Assembly (NCBI GenBank): GCA_023457715.1
Contig: JAEWKR010000078.1
Coordinates: 1-26,127, forward strand
Length of the DNA: 26,127 bases
Direction of reading: 5' to 3'
Source: Verrucomicrobiota bacterium
GTDB lineage: Bacteria; Verrucomicrobiota; Verrucomicrobiia; Opitutales; Opitutaceae
Shown here: piece by piece, positions 8,312 to 15,444 of the stretch
Numbering within the stretch: position 1 is the first letter of the stretch
Layout of the letters: every line of letters begins with the position of its first letter
The notes under the pieces: model-generated
Databases searched by the model: none
Told to the model about the DNA's origin: nothing
What the model saw: the letters and a program-made list of their open reading frames with translations, nothing else
Position numbers and translations under genes: made by a program

Positions 8312-8343
8312 CATTCTGCATTCGTCATTCTGCATTCTGCATT
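8312..8343. repeat. Heptamer array, unit CATTCTG
   Basis: Four full 7-bp units (CATTCTG, CATTCGT, CATTCTG, CATTCTG) and a partial fifth. Confidence 0.85.
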
Positions 8344-8370
8344 AGGCGGAGCCGTGGGGACGGTGGATCG

Positions 8371-8405
8371 ATTTCAGATTTTCAGGATTTCAGCTTTTCA
8401 GCGTT
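8371..8405. repeat. TTTCAG-type array
   Basis: Four degenerate 7-9-bp TTTCAGN units follow a GGCGGAGCCG motif, the same palindrome-then-array order seen at 20433, 23081, 23311 and 25729. Confidence 0.7.
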
Positions 8406-8459
8406 TGCGTGCGTTTGCCGGCGGGCGCTCTTCGCTACGCCGGCAGCCGAACGCCTTCG

Positions 8460-8536
8460 TGTAGCGAGGAGCGCCAGCGAGTCGATCTGCGCTCAGACCC
8501 TGAAATCGGATCGAATCGCTGGCGCTCTTCGCTACG
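8460..8536. repeat. 77-bp element with 21-bp terminal inverted repeats
   Basis: The ends (8460-8480 and 8516-8536) are the same inverted repeats as in the 95-bp elements, but the interior is shorter and different. It runs directly into GGGTCAGGGGCTCCGC and a TTTCAG array, exactly as at 15340-15430. Confidence 0.7.
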
Positions 8537-8605
8537 GGTCAGGGGCTCCGCTGCCCGGGTTTCAGCTTTTCAGCGTTTCAGGTTTTCAGCTTTTCAGTTT
8601 CTTGC
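8537..8605. repeat. GGGTCAGGGGCTCCGC block plus TTTCAGCN array
   Basis: A near-identical block in the same order and orientation lies at 15361-15440. With the preceding inverted-repeat element the shared stretch is about 95-100 bp, so this is a direct repeat bracketing the giant hydrolase gene. Confidence 0.8.
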
Positions 8606-8787
8606 CTGCCATCATCAGGCTCGAGCGGGGCGCCCGGTGGCGTCACTTCTTTCTGACATGCTAGGGATTTCCTTGTTTGCCTGCAGGGGCTGGCGGTGGA
8701 AGCTGGCGGGATCCCGTTTGCCGCCGTCGTGAGGTCGCCGAGTCGCCCCTGGCTCGGGCTCGTCGGCCACGGGCCCGACGCGACGTC
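8606..8787. other. Leader region of the giant hydrolase gene
   Basis: About 180 bases without recognisable repeats, and the likely promoter and leader of the gene at 8788. In-frame TTG codons occur from 8677, but translation from there would place an Arg-rich stretch ahead of a clean signal peptide, so I treat this part as non-coding. No convincing promoter hexamers or Shine-Dalgarno. Confidence 0.45.
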
Positions 8788-11700
8788 ATGAAACAGATCT
8801 TTGCCCGGCTCACGCTGCTGATGGGGTTGCTGATCGCAGGCGGGGCCCAACCGGCCCAAGGCCAAGCTTCGGTGCATGGGGCCTGCGGACTGACGATTAT
8901 CACGCATGGGTTTCAACCGCCAAACTACAGCGATCCGCTCGCAGGTTGGGTTTTCGAGATGGCCAAGGCAGTCCGCGCACGGGCCGGGTCGACGGTACCG
9001 ATCTACGTCGCCCGGTATGTTGAATCAGGCTCGATCGGTCGTGCCGGGGATCACTTCACGCTCAAGCGGTACGACGGAGGATCGCTTGTCAGCGTCGATG
9101 ATATCGCCATCGGCGATTATGGCGCAGCGATCCTGCTCGTCGACTGGACCGTCGTCTCCGATGAAGTCAGCTTGCTGAGCACACAAGCCGTCGCCTACCG
9201 GCTCTTCATGGATGTGCTGTACCGGCCTCACCAGAGCCGCTTCGTGCTCGAGGTGCCGATCCACCTGATCGGCCATAGCCGAGGTACCTCGGTTAATAGC
9301 GCTTTGGCTCAGCTCCTCAACGAGCGGGGTATCCTGGTCGACCATGTGACCACCCTCGATCCTCATCCGGTCACCTCCGTAGGCGATGACGACGATCCGG
9401 AGGCATGGGTAAACGTGCTCTTCGCCGATAACTATTTCCAAACGGGCGATCAACCGAAAGGCAGGCCCATCGCGGGCGCAGTTTCCATCAACCTCGACGG
9501 GATTGTCCGCTCGTCCCGCCTGTTCGAGCAGCATGCTCTCATTCACAACTACTACCACGGCACCATCGCCCTGCACGACCGGGGCACCACCGAAGTGCTC
9601 GAGGAATGGTACAACCATCTGCCGGCCGTGCGGACGGGATACAATTACTCGCGTTACGGCCGCGAAAGCAGGCCGGGCGTAGGCCTGAATGCCCGGATTG
9701 TCGGCGCGAATGGGTGGGGGTTTCGGCGCTTCACGGGATGGGCGGGTTCGCAGTGGCCGAATGTGGCCTTTGCCCAAGGTCAGAACCCGCCATGGGGAGT
9801 GCAGATCGGCGAAAAGGTCGTCGTGCGGTATCTGCACGCGGATCGCGATTCGCAACAGAGGATCACCTTCTTTTTGGATGATGACACCAATCCTTACAAC
9901 GGCTGGGCACGAGCTTTCGCAGAAGTCCATCCCAGCAGCCGCGCCGACGCATCCATCGGTTCCGGGACAGTGGACTTTGCCCCGCTTGCCGAGGACGAGA
10001 AGCTTTCCGGGTGGTTCATCGGCGCGAAGACGACGGACGGGGTCACGACCCGCGTGCGCTACGACTACTATCTCAAGACCATCATGGTGTATCCGCCTTT
10101 TGAGGATTCGGAACCTTTCATCACTGGGTTAACCCCGCAGAACCTGATCGGAAAGCCGGTCGGGGTGCGGCAGCCGTTGATCATCAGGGGGCGGAACTTC
10201 ACACCCGCATCGACGCTGCGCTTCGAGACGGGTGGCGTCCCCATCCCATCGACGGCTGAACATCTTGAGTTCGTCAGCCCGAACGAGCTCCATTACGACG
10301 TCGCGGTCGGTCCCGCCTCCGCGGACTGGAGCGTTCGGGTCATCGACGGCGCCCTCGAGTCCAATGCCGCGTTTTTCTCCGTCACCGCGGCACAGGTGCA
10401 GCTGCTCTCGTTGACCGTTTCCAGCCCGAAGTCGCTCAACGAGGGCGCGTCCGCCCCCCTGTCGGCTGTGGCCACCTACAGCGACGGCTCCACGCCGCGG
10501 GTGGATGCAACCTGGTCCGTGGCCGGCTCAGCGGCCACGGTTAATGGCCAGGGCGTGCTCACCGCCGGCAGCGTCGATACGGATCAGTCGGTCACCGTCA
10601 CAGCGACGTTCGGCGGGAAGTCAGGTCAGGCGGTCGTGCCGATCATGAATGTGGGCGGAACGGGAACGGAAGACCAGGAGTTCGTCGTCAACGGTAACTT
10701 CGCCAGTGGCGGCAACCGGTGGCTGCTCTCGGGTGCCTTCCAAGCCGATTCCCGTTTCAGTTCGGCCTATAGTGCGCCCGGCTACGCCTACCTTGCCCAG
10801 CCCGACGGCTCCGCTGGCAACGGTCTCACGGGAACGATCGACCAGGTCGTCACAATCCCAGCGGACGCCAGCGCGGCGACCTTGTCGTACCGGGTCATGA
10901 TCACGACGCAGGAAGACGGCGGCGGAATCGGCGATGCGTTGACCGTCCGCCTGATGGATCCGACGGGGGCCACGGTGTCGCGGATCGTCGATCTCCGAAG
11001 CAATCTCGATGCGACGGCCAGCTACGCCCTGCGGTCGTTCGACCTGACCGCGTTCCGGGGCGAGACCGTCCGCTTGAGCTTTTCCGCCGCCACGAACGGC
11101 ACCAAGCCGACGACGTTCCGGATTGACGATGTCAGCCTCCGCGTCGTGCGTTCGACCTCCACACCGGAGCCAGGAACGGGTCGGATCGAGGTGACGGGCG
11201 GTGGGGACGTGATTTACAACGACAGCACCACCCCCGGGGTCGGCGACAACACCGACTTCGGCTGGCACTGGATGGGCGAGACGACGGCGCTGTTCAGTTT
11301 CCGGATCTACAATCGCGGCACCGGCGTCTTGTCGCTTACCGGGACTCCAAGCGTCGCCCTTGAAGGCAGCGGCAGCTTCCGGGTCGAAGCCCAACCGGCC
11401 CCGGACGTCGAGCCGGGCAGCTATCGCAGCTTCCAGATCCGATTCGATCCCACCGATGTGGGTATCCACGGCGCCACCGTCATCATCCGCAGCAACGACC
11501 CCAATCTCCCGGAGTACCGGTTCGCAATCGGCGGGGAGGGCCGCTTCCGTGATCTCGCGGCACCCTCCGTGGCGTTGGAAAGCCCCACCACCGGAGCCAC
11601 CCTCGCCACCTTCGAATCGACGCTCAGCCTGGCTGGCACAGCAGCTGACAACGTGCGGGTGACGCAGGTCACCTGGTCCAACTCCCGGGGCGGTAGCGGG

Positions 11701-14700
11701 ACCGCTACGGGCACCGGCAGCTGGACCATCGTCGACGCCCCGCTGGCGAGCGGCGACAACGTTTTCACCATCACGGCGCGGGACGACGCCGGCAACACGG
11801 CGGCAGCCACCCTGACGGTCACTTACACCCCGACCGAGCCGGAGATCACGGCAAGTACAACCAGCCTGCGGCCCACGGCGGTGCAAGGAACCGCCCCGGC
11901 AAACCAAAGTTTCACCGTGCGCAATTCCGGCAGCGGCACCCTGGACTACGTCATCGCCACCGACAGCGAAGGCGGCTGGCTCGCCGTGTCGCCGACGGCC
12001 GGCACTTCCACCGGAGAGGCCGACCCGGTGGTCGTGACCTACGCGACGGCGGGGCTCGCTCCCGGCACGTACCAGGGGACGATCACCGTCAGCGCGGTCA
12101 CCGCGCTCAATTCACCGGTGAGCCTGCCTGTCACCCTTTCCGTCTCGAGCGTGGCGCCGACGGAGCCCTATGTCGCGCGTTCGGTGCGCGGCACCGGACT
12201 CGCGCATACCAAAGCGGCGGCCGGGTCCCCGGACGGAGGCCTGTTGCTGGTGGGTGATTTCAGTGGCGGGATGACAGCCGGGACACAGTCGCTGACCGGC
12301 GCCGGCAGCACGGATATCTTTCTCGCGCGGAATGACCCGACCGGAACCCTGCTCTGGCTGAAGCGGCTCGGCGGGGCCGGTGAGGAGAGCGTGGATGCCT
12401 GCGTGCCTTATCCGGGTGGAGGATGGCTGGTAGCGGGGACGTTCACCGGAACCGTCCCTTTCGGAGGGTCCACCCTCACTTCCGCGGGCGACCGCGATGC
12501 GTTCATCGCCCGGTTGAATGCCGAAGGCGACGTGGTGTGGGCACAGCGTGCGGGTGGCACGAGCACGGATTATGGCCGGCAGGTGGCGGTCGATGCTCAG
12601 GGCAACGGCTACCTGGTCGGCTCCTTCATGACTTCAGCGACGTTCACCGGCAGCCCGAGCACGGTGACTGCGGGAGGCACGTCGCCGGACGGGTTCGTGG
12701 GCAAGTACGGTGCGAACGGAGCCGTGACCTGGGTACGCTCGTTCGGCGGCAATCAGTACGATGACGTCACTTGCGCCGGGGCTGATGAGGCCGGCAACCT
12801 CTACATCGCCGGAACTTTCCAACAGCAGGCGGCATTCGGCCCACATACCCTGACTGTGCTGGGCTTGAGCGGGACGGACGCGTATGTAACCAAGCTGGAT
12901 GCGACCGGCAGCTTCGCGTGGGCCAAGCGGGTGGGCGAACCGAGCGGCGGCTTCTCGGTCGACTCGATCAACTTCGTGGCACCGGGACCGGACGGCGTCT
13001 GCTTCTTTGGCGGCAGCTCGTACGGGCCTGTCACCCTCGATGGACAGACCCTGCCGGCGCAGACGGCAGCGATGGGGTTTGTCGGCAAGGTCGGGGCGAA
13101 TGGGGTCGTCGCCTGGCTGCGCGCGCTTCCGACCACGGGCACGATTCCCTTCTCGTTCTGCGAACGCGGCGTGGCGCTCGATGACGGGACGTTGGCGATC
13201 GCGGGGCGACTGCGGGGGCAGCTGGTTTTTGGCGGCAGCACCCTTCCCGCGGAAGCGAGCGGACTGGCGAACAACGTCTATTTTGCGAAGCTGGATGCGT
13301 CCGGCACCGCACTCTGGGCGGTGCTGGCCTCGACCCCCGGCTCGGACGATTATCTGCGTTACTTCGCAACAGGCGCACAAGGCACGCTGGAGGCCCTGGC
13401 CACGTTTGGTGGCACGACGCTCACCCTGCCCGGTGCGAGTGCGACGACCCTGATCGGCGGCGATCTCACGCACGTCGTGCTGGGACCGCCGCTCCCGCCC
13501 GCGGCCCCCAGAATCGGGGCCGTCGCCGATGCCACGACCAAGGAGGACACGCCCACGGCGCCTATTCCCGTGACTCTCGCCGATGACGACACCCTGGCGA
13601 CCGCACTGACGCTGACCGCGGCATCGTCGAACGCAGCGTTGATCCCCCATGCGGGCATGGAACTGGCCGGGGCAGGCGTGAACCGTACCCTCCGCCTGGT
13701 GCCGGCGAGCGATGCGGCCGGGACCGCAGTCATCACCCTGACCGTCAGCGACGGCGCATTGAGCGCGAGCACCACGTTCACCGTCACGGTCACACCGGAA
13801 AACGACCCCCCGACGGGACCTGCGAACGCATTGCCGGCCGCGGGCACGACGGTCGCGAGTCTGACGCCTCTTCTGCAGGCCTCGCCGTATGCCGATGCGG
13901 AGGAGGACCTGCACGGCGGGAGCCAGTGGCAGGTACTCGATGCCGCCACGCTGGCCGTACTCTGGGATTCAGGCCCGGACGGCAGCGCCGGCACGAGCCG
14001 CATGATGCCGCCGGGCCCGCTCGAGTATGCCGCCGCCTATCGCTGGCGCGTGCGGTATAGGGACGCGAGCGGAGCGTGGAGCCCCTACTCTGAAGCAACG
14101 GTGTTTCACACTCCGGCCCCGCCCGTGCCGGAGATCCTGCGTCCGCCGAGCGGCGTGGCGGTCGGCCAGGGTGGCAGCGTGACGCTCGTCGTGCGGGCCC
14201 AGCCCGCGGGGTGGTTGACCTACCAATGGCGCCGCAACGGCGAGGACATTCCGGGCGCCACCGAGGCGTTCTATGCGATCGAAAGCGTCCAGGACTGGCA
14301 TGCCGGCAACTACACGGTACGCGTCAGCACCACCTCCGGCACCGTCGAAACGCCGGCCGCGGCGCTGACGGTGCTGCCCGCCGGGACGTGGGCGACCCAT
14401 ACCGCGCCGGCCGGCGGCTACGTCCCCGGAACGCGCGTGGCGATTGCCGGCGAATTCCAAGTGGCGACGACCGCCAGCGCGGTGACGTGGCAGGTGCTGT
14501 TGCCGCCGGGCTGGAAGTACGTCGGCGATACGACTGAAGGAGCGGCCCGGCCGGCGCCCGGCACCACCGATTTGCTGGAATGGACATGGTCGACCGCGTC
14601 GCCAAATCCGCTGCGCTTCACCTTCAGCGTGGTCGTGCCCGTCGGGGAGACCTCGGTCCGCGAGATCGTGGGCCTCGTCGGTCCCACCATCGACGGCATG

Positions 14701-15105
14701 GCCGTGACATTGCTGGCCAAGCCGGACCCCTTGCTACTCCGCCCGGTGCATCGCCACGCGGCCGACACGGACAGCGACTTTCAGCTCAGCCTGCGGGAGC
14801 TGACTCGCGTCATCGAACTCTACAACGTGCGCACGGGGACGACGCGCACCGGAGCGTACGCGATCAATGTGGACACCGAAGACGGCTTCGCGGGCGACAG
14901 CGCGCGTGGCGCGGAGGCGGCGCCCACTTTGGCGCGGTATCACTCTGCGGACACCCGCGGGGCGGCCGGCGGGAGCGACGGCGCAATCGACCTGCTTGAA
15001 CTCACGCGCGTGATCGAACTCTACAACACCCGCGAAGGCACGCAGCGCACCGGCGCGTACCATGTCCAGCCAGGCACGGGAGATGGCTTTGCTGCCGGGA
15101 GATAG
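8788..15105 (+). CDS. Giant secreted modular alpha/beta-hydrolase (lipase/esterase-like) with EF-hand/dockerin-like C-terminus
   Basis: A 2105-residue secreted protein. Residues 1-27 are a signal peptide, which decides the ATG start. Residues 28-300 look like a lipase-type alpha/beta-hydrolase: HGF at 40-42 (oxyanion region), GHSRG at 162-166 (nucleophile Ser164), candidate acid Asp191 and candidate His257. Then follow an IPT/TIG-like domain (443-530), BIG2-like (537-618), carbohydrate-binding-like beta-sandwich (629-785), choice-of-anchor-D-like (798-920), Ig-like (926-1015), BACON-like (1018-1118), SBBP-type propeller repeats (1127-1565), cadherin-like (1574-1670), fibronectin-III-like (1671-1776) and Ig-like (1781-1866). 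The C-terminus has two LxELTRVIELYN repeats (1988-2105); the first carries a complete EF-hand loop (DxDxDxxxSLxE). Domain borders are estimates, and substrate and anchoring are unknown. The ester-hydrolase role is inferred from motifs. Confidence 0.85.
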   Translation: MKQIFARLTLLMGLLIAGGAQPAQGQASVHGACGLTIITHGFQPPNYSDPLAGWVFEMAKAVRARAGSTVPIYVARYVESGSIGRAGDHFTLKRYDGGSLVSVDDIAIGDYGAAILLVDWTVVSDEVSLLSTQAVAYRLFMDVLYRPHQSRFVLEVPIHLIGHSRGTSVNSALAQLLNERGILVDHVTTLDPHPVTSVGDDDDPEAWVNVLFADNYFQTGDQPKGRPIAGAVSINLDGIVRSSRLFEQHALIHNYYHGTIALHDRGTTEVLEEWYNHLPAVRTGYNYSRYGRESRPGVGLNARIVGANGWGFRRFTGWAGSQWPNVAFAQGQNPPWGVQIGEKVVVRYLHADRDSQQRITFFLDDDTNPYNGWARAFAEVHPSSRADASIGSGTVDFAPLAEDEKLSGWFIGAKTTDGVTTRVRYDYYLKTIMVYPPFEDSEPFITGLTPQNLIGKPVGVRQPLIIRGRNFTPASTLRFETGGVPIPSTAEHLEFVSPNELHYDVAVGPASADWSVRVIDGALESNAAFFSVTAAQVQLLSLTVSSPKSLNEGASAPLSAVATYSDGSTPRVDATWSVAGSAATVNGQGVLTAGSVDTDQSVTVTATFGGKSGQAVVPIMNVGGTGTEDQEFVVNGNFASGGNRWLLSGAFQADSRFSSAYSAPGYAYLAQPDGSAGNGLTGTIDQVVTIPADASAATLSYRVMITTQEDGGGIGDALTVRLMDPTGATVSRIVDLRSNLDATASYALRSFDLTAFRGETVRLSFSAATNGTKPTTFRIDDVSLRVVRSTSTPEPGTGRIEVTGGGDVIYNDSTTPGVGDNTDFGWHWMGETTALFSFRIYNRGTGVLSLTGTPSVALEGSGSFRVEAQPAPDVEPGSYRSFQIRFDPTDVGIHGATVIIRSNDPNLPEYRFAIGGEGRFRDLAAPSVALESPTTGATLATFESTLSLAGTAADNVRVTQVTWSNSRGGSGTATGTGSWTIVDAPLASGDNVFTITARDDAGNTAAATLTVTYTPTEPEITASTTSLRPTAVQGTAPANQSFTVRNSGSGTLDYVIATDSEGGWLAVSPTAGTSTGEADPVVVTYATAGLAPGTYQGTITVSAVTALNSPVSLPVTLSVSSVAPTEPYVARSVRGTGLAHTKAAAGSPDGGLLLVGDFSGGMTAGTQSLTGAGSTDIFLARNDPTGTLLWLKRLGGAGEESVDACVPYPGGGWLVAGTFTGTVPFGGSTLTSAGDRDAFIARLNAEGDVVWAQRAGGTSTDYGRQVAVDAQGNGYLVGSFMTSATFTGSPSTVTAGGTSPDGFVGKYGANGAVTWVRSFGGNQYDDVTCAGADEAGNLYIAGTFQQQAAFGPHTLTVLGLSGTDAYVTKLDATGSFAWAKRVGEPSGGFSVDSINFVAPGPDGVCFFGGSSYGPVTLDGQTLPAQTAAMGFVGKVGANGVVAWLRALPTTGTIPFSFCERGVALDDGTLAIAGRLRGQLVFGGSTLPAEASGLANNVYFAKLDASGTALWAVLASTPGSDDYLRYFATGAQGTLEALATFGGTTLTLPGASATTLIGGDLTHVVLGPPLPPAAPRIGAVADATTKEDTPTAPIPVTLADDDTLATALTLTAASSNAALIPHAGMELAGAGVNRTLRLVPASDAAGTAVITLTVSDGALSASTTFTVTVTPENDPPTGPANALPAAGTTVASLTPLLQASPYADAEEDLHGGSQWQVLDAATLAVLWDSGPDGSAGTSRMMPPGPLEYAAAYRWRVRYRDASGAWSPYSEATVFHTPAPPVPEILRPPSGVAVGQGGSVTLVVRAQPAGWLTYQWRRNGEDIPGATEAFYAIESVQDWHAGNYTVRVSTTSGTVETPAAALTVLPAGTWATHTAPAGGYVPGTRVAIAGEFQVATTASAVTWQVLLPPGWKYVGDTTEGAARPAPGTTDLLEWTWSTASPNPLRFTFSVVVPVGETSVREIVGLVGPTIDGMAVTLLAKPDPLLLRPVHRHAADTDSDFQLSLRELTRVIELYNVRTGTTRTGAYAINVDTEDGFAGDSARGAEAAPTLARYHSADTRGAAGGSDGAIDLLELTRVIELYNTREGTQRTGAYHVQPGTGDGFAAGR

Positions 15106-15119
15106 GGGCTGAGCCTGGC

Positions 15120-15170
15120 AAAAGCTGAAAACTGAAAGGCTGAAACGCTGGAAGTCTGAGACGCTGAAAT
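15120..15170. repeat. Octamer array, unit GGCTGAAA
   Basis: Five or six degenerate GCTGAAAN units start 15 bases after the stop codon of the giant hydrolase gene. There is no T-run, so it is not an obvious terminator. Confidence 0.75.
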
Positions 15171-15171
15171 C

Positions 15172-15238
15172 GGATCGAATCGCTGGCGCTCTTCGCTACA
15201 CGGTCCGTCGGATCGACTCGCTGGCGCTCCTCGCTACG
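15172..15238. repeat. Tandem half-elements carrying the GGCGCTC core
   Basis: Same doublet as at 7335-7400: GGATCGAATCGCTGGCGCTC then GGATCGACTCGCTGGCGCTC in direct orientation. Confidence 0.7.
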
Positions 15239-15265
15239 GCAATCCGTTTGACTGCCCCCCCCGGG

Positions 15266-15360
15266 CGTAGCGAAGAGCGCCAGCGATTCGAAATTGGGTG
15301 GGGGCGTCGTGGCGAATCGGCGGGATCCGCCGGATCAAATCGCTGGCGCTCCTCGCTACG
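15266..15360. repeat. 95-bp element with 21-bp terminal inverted repeats, copy 2 (inverted relative to copy 1)
   Basis: The ends at 15266-15286 and 15340-15360 are inverted repeats. The reverse complement of the element aligns along its whole length with 288-382, including the interior GATCCGGC...GATCCCGCCGATT and CCACGACGCCC blocks. The equal length (95 bp) and an interior that matches along its whole length point to duplication of one element, not to chance assembly of end motifs. Confidence 0.8.
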
Positions 15361-15440
15361 GGTCAGGGGCTCCGCCGCCCGGGTTTCAGCTTTTCAGCGT
15401 TTCAGCTTTTCAGCTTTTCAGCTTTTCAGTTTTTTGCCGC
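15361..15440. repeat. GGGTCAGGGGCTCCGC block plus TTTCAGCN array
   Basis: Second copy of the block at 8537-8605. The TTTCAGCT/TTTCAGCG octamer array (15384-15430) ends just downstream of the stop codon of the minus-strand GH2 gene, so it would lie in that gene's 3' untranslated region. Confidence 0.8.
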
Positions 15441-15444
15441 CCGC

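Noticed and set aside
8677..8787. N-terminal extension of the giant hydrolase from an upstream TTG
   Set aside because: It would put 37 Arg-rich residues ahead of an otherwise typical signal peptide that begins at the ATG at 8788.
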